This document shows positions 45,538-53,691 of a stretch of 64,000 bases of DNA, in pieces. Source of the DNA: an uncultured Cytophagales bacterium (GTDB lineage: Bacteria; Bacteroidota; Bacteroidia; Cytophagales; Cyclobacteriaceae); NCBI GenBank assembly GCA_913057175.1, contig CAJXNP010000003.1:1-64000 (forward strand). Direction: 5' to 3'. The notes under the pieces were generated by a model that saw only the letters and a program-made list of their open reading frames with translations, was not told where the DNA came from and made no database searches. The translations under genes and the position numbers were made by a program. Numbering within the stretch: the stretch's first letter is position 1; every line of letters starts with the position of its first letter.

Positions 45538-46140
45538 TGGAAGGTGAAAGGTGAAGGCTCAAAGGTGAAAGGAAGGATGCTGAGGGCAGAGAGCAGGGAG
45601 CAGGGGGCAAGTAAAAAGGAAGGTGATCGGTAATTAGTATTCAGTAATCAGTAAAAGGTTGCGAGTTGCCTGTTCCCGGTTGCGGGTTGAAAAAAATGCA
45701 GACTGCGGCAACTTAGTACTTCGTCCGACCACTGGATTGAGCCTGGGCTTGTGTGAGTTGGTCTGACGAATAGATCCGAGGAATAAGTAGATGAAAAAAA
45801 AGGATGCTGAGGGCAGAGAGCGGAGGGCAGGGAAAAAGGAAGGTGATCGTAATCAGTATTCAGTAATCAGTAAAATGTTGCGAGTTGCCGGTTCCCGGTT
45901 GCGGGTTGAAAATAGTAAGTGGGCAACTTAGTACTTCGTCCGACCACTGGATTGAGCCTGGGCTTGAGCGAGCTGGTCTGATGAATAGAAGGCTGAAAGT
46001 TAGGTGAACGGTATTCAGTAATCAGTAAAATGTTGCGAGTTGCCGGATGCGGGTTGAAAATAGTAAGTGGGCAACTTAGTACTTCGTCTGACCACTGGAT
46101 TGAGACTGGGTTTGGGCGAGCTGGTCTGACGAATAGAAGG
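45538..46140. repeat. Tandem composite repeat: three units with hairpins
   Basis: Three consecutive units span this gap. Units 1 (to 45773) and 2 (to 45989) each contain a GATGCTGAGGGCAGAGAGC tract, GTGATCG...CAGTAATCAGTAAAA, GTTGCGAGTTGCC with GGTTGCGGGTTGA, GGCAACTTAGTACTTCGTC and a hairpin. Unit 3 (about 46004-46140) lacks the purine tract. The hairpins are 45720-45770, 45935-45985 and 46083-46133, each with 12-base arms of the form TTCGTCNGACCA / TGGTCTGAYGAA and a 27-base loop. Confidence 0.85.
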
Positions 46141-46397
46141 CGGAAAGTCCATATATAAGTAAAGTAGAGAGAAAGAAAGTGCATGGCGTTTACCACAAAT
46201 TTTGAATAAGGCATTGTTTAAAAATCACACAGACATGTGTCTATTCTTTTGACAACTAAGGACTTTAAACAAAAATAAATAATTGATTTACAATTGCTTA
46301 CAATTCAGGCATGGAATTATAGTAAGGGATTCCTGTCCTTAACTTTATTCTATTTACTGAGACAATGACTAGAGTTCTTATTTAAATGCATATATCT
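46141..46397. promoter_or_regulatory. AT-rich leader of P8
   Basis: No gene is seen. CAGACATGTGTCT (about 46230-46242) is a near-palindrome that shares CAGACATGTG with the minus strand of the TolC upstream sequence. Further down AATTCAGGCAT (46302-46312) resembles the CAGGCAC sequences before P7 and P13. A promoter for P8-P12 is likely but not defined. Confidence 0.35.
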
Positions 46398-48815
46398 ATG
46401 CTTAAAAACAATCTTAAAATAGCCTGGAGACATTTATTGAAGAATAAATTTATCTCACTGATCAATCTGACCGGACTCATCGTAGGCATGACGACGGTAT
46501 TGTTCATTTGGCAATATGTCAATCATGAGCGTAGCTATGATCAATTTCATGAGAATTCAGACAGGATTTTCAGAGTACGGACGGATCGGGTAGAAAATGG
46601 CATCCCATTCATGCAATTTGCGGGAGGTACCGCAGGAGCTGGACCTGTATTGAAGGAAAACCTGGCCGAAATAGAGGACTATGTAAAATTAAAAACTACC
46701 GGAGAGGCGATCTATTCTGCTTATGAAGGATTCTCGATAAGAGATGACAAAGTTTATTTCGCAACGCCCTCCTTGTTCAGCGTTTTTTCATTTTCATTAG
46801 TCCAGGGTAATCCCGAGAATGCCTTGGCGGAACCATTTACTGCCTGCATTTCCAGGTCTACTGCAAGGAAGCTATTTGGGGATGAAGATCCTACTGGAAA
46901 AACCCTCACAAGAAATGGAAGAGAAGAATACAGGATCACAGGAGTGTTTGCCGACTGCCCTGAAAACTCCCACATCAAATTCAATATTTTGCTTTCTTAT
47001 ATAACTTTTTCAGATGTTTTTAATAAAGAAGCACCAACAGAAACTTCGTTTACCTGGGATGGATACTTTACTTATCTTTTGCTAAAACCAGGAACGGACT
47101 GGAAATCACTGGAGAGTAAATTTCCGGAAGTGATTGAAAAGGTTGCTGGTACGGAGATCAAAAATTCCGTCAGCCTCTATCTGCAGCCTTTGGAGGACAT
47201 TCATTTATACTCCAATTACTTAATTGAAGCAGAAGTGAACGGCGATGGAAATGCAGTGAATTTTCTTTTCCTTATCGGAATAATTGTGCTGTTCATTGCC
47301 TGGTTTAATTATATCAACCTGGCAACTGCAAGATCTGAACTCAGGGCGAAGGAAATTGGGGTAAGAAAAGTAATTGGTGGTGACAGGAGAAAACTTATCC
47401 GGCAATTTCTAACAGAAGCCGGACTGCTGAATGTTATCGCACTTATTGGAGCATATTTGCTTACTATCGCCTTGAATCCGTTTTTTGAGGTATTAGTAGG
47501 GCATCAACTTTCATCAACATTATTTAGTCCCAAATTATTAATTGCCAGTGTCCTGATTTTGTTTTTCGGCACCCTGCTGGCCTCCTTATATCCGGCTTTT
47601 TTGCTTTCATCGTTGGAACCGATTACCGCCCTCCAGGCAAGAATGCACATGGCAAAAAATGGCTTTCAACATCTCTTTAGAAAAACCCTTGTTGCTGCGC
47701 AATTTGTGGCCTGTATCGGATTGATTGCCTCTACAATAATAGTCTACAAACAGCTAAACTTTATGCAGGAAAGTGACCTGGGAATTAATATTGACCAAAT
47801 ACTGGTCATAAAAGGCCCGAGAGTTACGGATTCTACCTCAAGCATTCAGTACAAAACCTTAGAGCAGGAAATGATGAATATACCGGCTGTCAAAGAAGTG
47901 ACCGGGTCTACTTCAATCCCGGGGCAATCATTCGGTTGGACGGCTGGAGGCGTTCGACGTGTGGGTGCTGCCGATGATCAGTCTGAAAGCTTTCATGTGA
48001 TGGCTTCTGAGCCCGACTATTCAAAAATGTATGAGATGAAACTCGTAGCAGGCAGGTACATGTCCAATGAAATGAGGACAGACGAGCTGGCATGCCTGAT
48101 CAATGAGACGGGGATGAGGTTGCTTCAATTCAAAGATCCTGATGAAGCACTGAACTCAGAAATTGAGTTTTGGGGAGAAAGATTCAGAATCGTTGGCATC
48201 TTAAAGGATTTTCATCAGGAATCTCCCAAATCAGCCATTGAACCCATGATTATGCGTGTGCAGCCGGAACACTGGGTATCAGAATACATTTCGGTTAAAT
48301 TGAGCACTGCGGGTATTGCTCAAACAATGGATGATATGGAAAGGCAATGGAGGGCTTTTTTCCCGGAAGATCCTTTTGAATATTTCTTCCTCGATGCTCA
48401 TTTCAATCAGCAGTATCAGAAAGATAAACGGTTTGCCAGAATATTTACCATTTTTTCTGCTCTGGCCATTTTCGTCTGCTGCCTGGGCCTTTTTGCTTTG
48501 GTCAGTTTTGTGGTTGAGAAAAGAAAAAAAGAGATCGGCATACGCAAAGTGCTTGGAGCTTCGGAAGCTGGAGTGGTTAGCCTTTTATCAAAAGACTTTA
48601 TCAAACTAGTCCTGATCGCAATTATGATTGCCACGCCTATTGCCTGGTATGCCATGCACCGATGGCTTCAGGAATTTACTTACCGAATCGAACTGCAATG
48701 GTGGATATTTGCCCTAGCTGGACTAATGGCTGTATTAATTGCCATGGTGACGGTGAGTATACAATCCATGAGGGCAGCGATGATCAATCCAACAGAGTGT
48801 TTGAAAGAAGAATAA
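46398..48815 (+). CDS. FtsX/MacB-like ABC permease P8
   Basis: The ATG at 46398 (805 residues, MLKNNLKIAWRHLLKN) matches the paralogue N termini better than the in-frame ATG at 46386. Domain 1 has GVFADCPENSH and DIHLYSN; the loop after TM2 is KEIGVRKVIGGDR. Domain 2 has GILKDFHQESP, DFH at 604-606. The tail SIQSMRAAMINPTECLKEE is shared in style with P9 (NPTESLKEE) and with no other member. It leads a tight run: P9 starts 7 bases after its stop. A long AT-rich leader precedes it after the triple repeat unit, so it probably heads a transcription unit running to P12. Confidence 0.93.
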   Translation: MLKNNLKIAWRHLLKNKFISLINLTGLIVGMTTVLFIWQYVNHERSYDQFHENSDRIFRVRTDRVENGIPFMQFAGGTAGAGPVLKENLAEIEDYVKLKTTGEAIYSAYEGFSIRDDKVYFATPSLFSVFSFSLVQGNPENALAEPFTACISRSTARKLFGDEDPTGKTLTRNGREEYRITGVFADCPENSHIKFNILLSYITFSDVFNKEAPTETSFTWDGYFTYLLLKPGTDWKSLESKFPEVIEKVAGTEIKNSVSLYLQPLEDIHLYSNYLIEAEVNGDGNAVNFLFLIGIIVLFIAWFNYINLATARSELRAKEIGVRKVIGGDRRKLIRQFLTEAGLLNVIALIGAYLLTIALNPFFEVLVGHQLSSTLFSPKLLIASVLILFFGTLLASLYPAFLLSSLEPITALQARMHMAKNGFQHLFRKTLVAAQFVACIGLIASTIIVYKQLNFMQESDLGINIDQILVIKGPRVTDSTSSIQYKTLEQEMMNIPAVKEVTGSTSIPGQSFGWTAGGVRRVGAADDQSESFHVMASEPDYSKMYEMKLVAGRYMSNEMRTDELACLINETGMRLLQFKDPDEALNSEIEFWGERFRIVGILKDFHQESPKSAIEPMIMRVQPEHWVSEYISVKLSTAGIAQTMDDMERQWRAFFPEDPFEYFFLDAHFNQQYQKDKRFARIFTIFSALAIFVCCLGLFALVSFVVEKRKKEIGIRKVLGASEAGVVSLLSKDFIKLVLIAIMIATPIAWYAMHRWLQEFTYRIELQWWIFALAGLMAVLIAMVTVSIQSMRAAMINPTECLKEE

Positions 48816-48822
48816 TGAAATT

Positions 48823-51183
48823 ATGCTAAAAAATTATTTCAAAGTCGCCATCCGAAACCTTAGAAAATATGGGAGTTATTCTATCATTAATATTGCCGGA
48901 CTGGCAGTTGGCCTGAGTTGCACCATTCTCATTTTATTGTGGGTGAGTGACGAACTTTCCTGGGACCGGTTTCACAGCAATATTGATCGACTATATCATG
49001 TATACATCAATCGACCTGAGAATAATGGGCTTTTTACTCAGACCGTTGTTCCTCTGGGGCTGTGGCAGGAGATTAAAAATACACCCGGTGTTAAACATGC
49101 ATCCCCATCAGCAAATTCAGGAGTACAGCTTGTTCTTGCCTATGGGGACAAACGTCTCGAAATGAAATTCGATTATGCAAGCGAGGATTTTTTGAACATG
49201 TTTGATTTTCCTCTCGCAAGCGGGACCCATGAGAACCAACTCAATGATCCATCGAGCATTGTATTAACAGAATCCGCAGTAAAAGCATTATTTGGTGACG
49301 ACGATGCGATTGGAAAGGTAGTGCGCGTAGATAATCAGGCAGACCTGACAGTCTCCGGCGTACTCAAAGATCCGCCTCACAATTCTACTTTCCATTTTGA
49401 CGGTCTGATTCCTATGCAGGTATTAATGGCCTTTGACCCAGGCGTAAAAGAAGACCTGTCAAATTTCGATGACAGCTCATGGTATATAAATATTGAACTG
49501 GAAGAAGGAACCGACCCCGCGGAGTTGGAAAATCGCATCCGGGGCATGATCACCGAACATAGTGAAAAATCCGATTATGAGCTGGCATTATTCCCCTTCA
49601 AGGATACCCGTCTTTACTCTGAGTTTCGCGATGGAAAAAGCGTGGGAGGCGCCATCGAGTATGTCCGGATCTTCTCCATCATCGCTTTCCTGATCCTTGG
49701 CTTGGCTTGTATCAATTTCATGAATCTGTCGACAGCCAAATCAGAAAGCAGGGGCAAAGAAGTTGGAATTCGCAAAACCGTTGGTTCCAATAAAAAACAG
49801 CTCATTTTCCAATTTCTCATTGAGACCATCTTGATGACCCTTTTTGCACTTATTATCGCAATTGGCATTGTAGAGCTTTTACTGCCATTCTACAACACAT
49901 TGGTCAACAAAAACCTGTTTATTGACTATTCAAGCCCACTTGTGTGGCTGACCGCTATTGGCTTTATATTGATCACAGGGCTGGTGGCAGGAAGTTATCC
50001 CGCATTTTTCCTGTCGTCGCTCAAACCGATCAAAGTCTTAAAAGGCAAATTGAGCTTCGGAAAACAGGGAAATCTCCCTCGCAAAATATTGGTTACCGCG
50101 CAGTTTGTCTTTTCGATTGGGTTGGTGATCAGCACCATTGTTATCTACCATCAACTCGACTTCATTAAAAACCGGAATATAGGTTATAATAAAGACAATC
50201 TACTAATGGTGTCCGCCACAGGAGAGGTGCGGCAGCATTACGAGCTGATCAAAAAAGACCTTATTGAAAAAAATCTCGCCGAATCTGTGACATCTTCCTC
50301 AAGCCCTCTTACTGATATCCATGGCTGGAGCAAACCGGAATGGCGAGGACAGACGGAAGATAAAAAAGCTTTTTTTGCCATCGTTGGTGTTGAAAATGAA
50401 TATGCAAAAACCATTGACGCCAAAATTCTACAGGGTCGGGAATTTGAAAAGAGGTTCAATGACAGTTCCTCTGTGATGCTGAACAAGGCAGCGCTGGATT
50501 TCATGGAATTAGAAGATCCCATCGGAGAGGTCATTCGATATGGAGATCGGAACTATACCGTGGTAGGAATTCTGGACGATGTGATCATGGGATCGCCCTA
50601 TCATCCCGCAAACCCTACCTTGTTCCTGGCAAAACCCTGGTGGTTAAATGATGTGATCATCCGGTTGCCTGAAGAAGACAACATAAGTGAGACCATGGCA
50701 GGCATAGGAGATGTTTTCAAACAATACAATCCGGAATTTCCATTTTCTTATTCCTTCGTTGATCAGGAATTTAACAAAAAATTTATGGCCGAGGAATTAA
50801 TTGGGAAACTTGCCCGGGTGTTTGCATTCCTGGCTTTATTCATTTCCTTCCTGGGCGTATTTGGATTATCTTCCTTTACTGCTGCTCAGCGAACAAAAGA
50901 AGTGGGTATCCGCAAAGTAATGGGAGCTACCATGGTCAATATTCTTTCGCTTTTGTCAAAGGACTTTATCAGATTAATTGTCATTGCATTTTTACTATCC
51001 GCACCGGTAACATGGTGGCTGCTGAACCAATGGCTGATGGATTATTCATATCGCGTGACGATTGAATGGTGGATGGTGATGACTGGAGGCATTACAGCAA
51101 TTTTGCTTACCTGGCTCATAGTTGGCATTCAGGCCTACAGAGTTGCGGAACTCAATCCGACTGAAAGTTTAAAAGAAGAATAG
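48823..51183 (+). CDS. FtsX/MacB-like ABC permease P9, diverged second periplasmic domain
   Basis: This is a 786-residue permease starting 7 bases after P8. N-terminal MLKNYFKVAIRNLRKYGSYS and TM1 are standard. Domain 1 has GVLKDPPHNST and DTRLYSE; the loop after TM2 is KEVGIRKTVGSNK. The position of the family motif KDFHxxSL in half 2 reads GILDDVIMGSPYHPANP (residues about 582-596), so the aromatic-His pair is missing, and AKPWW follows soon after. The last helices (GATMVNILSLLSKDFIRLI, tail NPTESLKEE) group it with P8. It may have different partner or cargo contact. P10 begins 16 bases later. Confidence 0.92.
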   Translation: MLKNYFKVAIRNLRKYGSYSIINIAGLAVGLSCTILILLWVSDELSWDRFHSNIDRLYHVYINRPENNGLFTQTVVPLGLWQEIKNTPGVKHASPSANSGVQLVLAYGDKRLEMKFDYASEDFLNMFDFPLASGTHENQLNDPSSIVLTESAVKALFGDDDAIGKVVRVDNQADLTVSGVLKDPPHNSTFHFDGLIPMQVLMAFDPGVKEDLSNFDDSSWYINIELEEGTDPAELENRIRGMITEHSEKSDYELALFPFKDTRLYSEFRDGKSVGGAIEYVRIFSIIAFLILGLACINFMNLSTAKSESRGKEVGIRKTVGSNKKQLIFQFLIETILMTLFALIIAIGIVELLLPFYNTLVNKNLFIDYSSPLVWLTAIGFILITGLVAGSYPAFFLSSLKPIKVLKGKLSFGKQGNLPRKILVTAQFVFSIGLVISTIVIYHQLDFIKNRNIGYNKDNLLMVSATGEVRQHYELIKKDLIEKNLAESVTSSSSPLTDIHGWSKPEWRGQTEDKKAFFAIVGVENEYAKTIDAKILQGREFEKRFNDSSSVMLNKAALDFMELEDPIGEVIRYGDRNYTVVGILDDVIMGSPYHPANPTLFLAKPWWLNDVIIRLPEEDNISETMAGIGDVFKQYNPEFPFSYSFVDQEFNKKFMAEELIGKLARVFAFLALFISFLGVFGLSSFTAAQRTKEVGIRKVMGATMVNILSLLSKDFIRLIVIAFLLSAPVTWWLLNQWLMDYSYRVTIEWWMVMTGGITAILLTWLIVGIQAYRVAELNPTESLKEE

Positions 51184-51199
51184 TTAACAACAATTACTT

Positions 51200-53623
51200 A
51201 TGTTCCTAAAAAATATCAAAACCGCTTTACGCTACATCAAAAACCACCGGCAATTTGCGCTGGTAAATATCCTTGGCCTTACGCTCGGCTTCTTTTGCTT
51301 TTTCCTGTTGCAAGCGTATGTATTGAAAGAACGCTCTTTCGACCTGGAACAAAAGCAGGTATACCGTTTGCTCGAAAAAAATGTTGATGAAAATGGAACT
51401 ACTCATGAAACTGCATCCGTTGCTGCGCAAATCGGCCCAGAATCGGAACAACTTTTTGATGAGATTGACGACCAAACACAGATATTGTACATAGGTAGAA
51501 CCAATGTTGGCAATGATATAAATAGTACCATTCATCAGGATGTTGCAGTTTTAGAAACTGATTTCCTCAACGTTTTTGACTTTAATATACTGGAAGGAAC
51601 AAAAGCAGATCTTTTAACTCCCAAAGAAGGCATTATACTCAATGAATCCACCAAAGAATTGTTTTTTGGACAGGAGAAAGCCTTGGGCAAATATTTGAAG
51701 ACAGGCTATGGTGAGTTTATTGTTATTGGTGTTTTAGAGGATTTTCCAGAAAATTCACATTTGGAAAACTTGCTATTCTTCACTCATATGACCGCATCAA
51801 AAGTATTTACACAATGGAATCAACTCTATTCGTCCGATTGGTCAGGTCACAATTTCATCACCTATTTCAAGCTTAAACCGGGCACAAATGCAGACAACTT
51901 ACAACAAAAGATCACTTCTCTCGCTAAGGAAAAGAATTCTGAGGATCCTGCCTATAACAGTATATTTTCACTTCAGCCAGCACAGGACATTCATTTGTAT
52001 TCTAAAAATGTTGAAGGTGAGATCAACAAAGCAAAGGGAAACAGTCTTTATGTAAAACTGTTTTTCTGGACAGGACTTTTTATTTTGCTTGTGGCATGTT
52101 TTAACTACGCAGGTTTGCTGAATATTTCCTTCATGGACCGATCCAAAGAAATTGGCCTGAGGCAAACGGCAGGAGCCAGCAAATTCCAGCTTTTATTCCA
52201 ATTTCTGTCGGAAAGTTTTGTCCTCACGATCATTTCTATGGGGCTGGCATACGCCCTGTTATTGGCTTCTCAACCCTTTATAAAAAACTGGTTTGACACA
52301 AGTATTAAATTAACGGCTCTCCCAATACCAGGCATCCTGCTGACATTCTGTATCGGGCTCGCGGTCAGCATTCTCGCAACTGTTTATCCATTCTGGATGA
52401 TCATCCAAAGCAATAAAACCATTACCATCCATCAATTAACGGATAAGAAATCAAAATTACCATTCAGAAGGGTGATGCTCGTTTTCCAGTTTGTGGCTGT
52501 TATTGCTTTTCTTACCGCATCGATCGTTTACAGCAGGCAATTACAATATCTGCAAGATAAGGAATTGGGCTTTGAATTAGACGGATTAGCTACGGTAGAC
52601 ATTAACAGTGGAACAATGAGAAGTAAATTCAAAGTCATCAAAGAAGAATTTTTAAGGATCCCGGAAGTAAGCTCAGTGAGCGTTTCTTCCAGAGTGCCGG
52701 GAGAATGGAAGCAAGTACCTGGCGTAAAGGTACTAAAAAGCGGACAAGAGGAATCGCAAGCCAGTGATATGCTGTTTATATGCGGTGACGAAGATCTCTT
52801 ACCTACTTTTCAGATGAATTTATTCGCCGGTGATAATTTCAATGGTTCAGAGGCAGACAGTACAAAAGTATTGCTCAATCAATCCGCTGTTTCTGCTTTG
52901 GGATTCAATGACCCTATTGGACAGATGATTGAAATTCCCTCAGCTAATTTTGGTGGAGAAATTTCAGCATTGGACAAGCCGTTGAAGGTAAGGGTCGCCG
53001 GAGTAGTCGAAGACTTTCAGATGGAAGATTTCCGCACCTCTATCAAGCCCATGGTCATTGGAAACTGGAATAACCCTATTCACAATATCGACTACTACAC
53101 CCTTAAAATAAAAACTTCAGACTGGCAAAAAACGGTAGCTGACCTGAAGGCAGTAAATGACAACTTTGCTCCAGAAACACCGATGGAATTCAACATTCTG
53201 GGGGATAAGTTCAACCGGTTTATCGAAGCAGATCTGGTGAGGTTTAACCTACTCAATTTCTTTTCCGGTATTATCGTATTGCTCGCATTTATGGGGCTTT
53301 TTGCCATGAGCGCTTTCGTTGCCAAAAGCCGGACAAAGGAAATCGGTATCCGGAAAGTGCTGGGATCAAATGTATTTGGTGTTGTAGGGCTTCTGTCAAA
53401 AGATTTCGTCAAATTAATGGGAATTGGACTTCTTATCGCCTCTCCTATCACCTGGTATCTCATTCATCAATGGCTATCTGATTTTGCCTTCAGAATCGAT
53501 TTTAGTTGGTGGATGATTGCCTTATCGGGGATAGGATGTTTGATCCTGACACTTTTGACTGTAAGCTTTCAATCCATCAAGGCCGCTTTAGTGAACCCGG
53601 TTAAATCCTTAAGAACAGAATAA
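51200..53623 (+). CDS. FtsX/MacB-like ABC permease P10
   Basis: This is an 807-residue permease whose N terminus MFLKNIKTALRYIKNHRQFA differs from the MLKNY form. Domain 1 has GVLEDFPENSH, the strongest match to the family motif, and DIHLYSK. The loop after TM2 is KEIGLRQTAGASK, with Gln where most have Lys. Domain 2 has GVVEDFQMEDF, where DFQ (605-607) stands for DFH, and an insert (SANFGGEISALDKP) just before it. The tail SFQSIKAALVNPVKSLRTE is close to P12 (ANPTKSLRYE). It follows P9 by 16 bases and P11 by 68 bases later, with a short purine tract between. Confidence 0.92.
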   Translation: MFLKNIKTALRYIKNHRQFALVNILGLTLGFFCFFLLQAYVLKERSFDLEQKQVYRLLEKNVDENGTTHETASVAAQIGPESEQLFDEIDDQTQILYIGRTNVGNDINSTIHQDVAVLETDFLNVFDFNILEGTKADLLTPKEGIILNESTKELFFGQEKALGKYLKTGYGEFIVIGVLEDFPENSHLENLLFFTHMTASKVFTQWNQLYSSDWSGHNFITYFKLKPGTNADNLQQKITSLAKEKNSEDPAYNSIFSLQPAQDIHLYSKNVEGEINKAKGNSLYVKLFFWTGLFILLVACFNYAGLLNISFMDRSKEIGLRQTAGASKFQLLFQFLSESFVLTIISMGLAYALLLASQPFIKNWFDTSIKLTALPIPGILLTFCIGLAVSILATVYPFWMIIQSNKTITIHQLTDKKSKLPFRRVMLVFQFVAVIAFLTASIVYSRQLQYLQDKELGFELDGLATVDINSGTMRSKFKVIKEEFLRIPEVSSVSVSSRVPGEWKQVPGVKVLKSGQEESQASDMLFICGDEDLLPTFQMNLFAGDNFNGSEADSTKVLLNQSAVSALGFNDPIGQMIEIPSANFGGEISALDKPLKVRVAGVVEDFQMEDFRTSIKPMVIGNWNNPIHNIDYYTLKIKTSDWQKTVADLKAVNDNFAPETPMEFNILGDKFNRFIEADLVRFNLLNFFSGIIVLLAFMGLFAMSAFVAKSRTKEIGIRKVLGSNVFGVVGLLSKDFVKLMGIGLLIASPITWYLIHQWLSDFAFRIDFSWWMIALSGIGCLILTLLTVSFQSIKAALVNPVKSLRTE

Positions 53624-53624
53624 G

Positions 53625-53650
53625 GGCAAAGAGCGGAGAGCAAGGAGCGA
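53625..53650. repeat. Short purine tract between P10 and P11
   Basis: A GGGCAAAGAGCGGAGAGCAA-type tract of about 26 bases follows the P10 stop. It is the purine module alone, without the other modules. Confidence 0.6.
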
Positions 53651-53691
53651 AGGGTTTCGTAATTGCTCAATAACTATTAATTGAAAAGATC

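Noticed and set aside
45720-46133. Integron attC sites
   Set aside because: The hairpins lack the RYYYAAC/GTTRRRY ends and do not flank gene cassettes; no integrase gene is present.
45571-46140. CRISPR-like array
   Set aside because: Units are 135-200 bases with no short constant repeat and unique spacers, and no cas genes are present.
46386-46397. ATG at 46386 as the start of P8
   Set aside because: The ATG at 46398 gives the MLKNN start shared with the paralogues.
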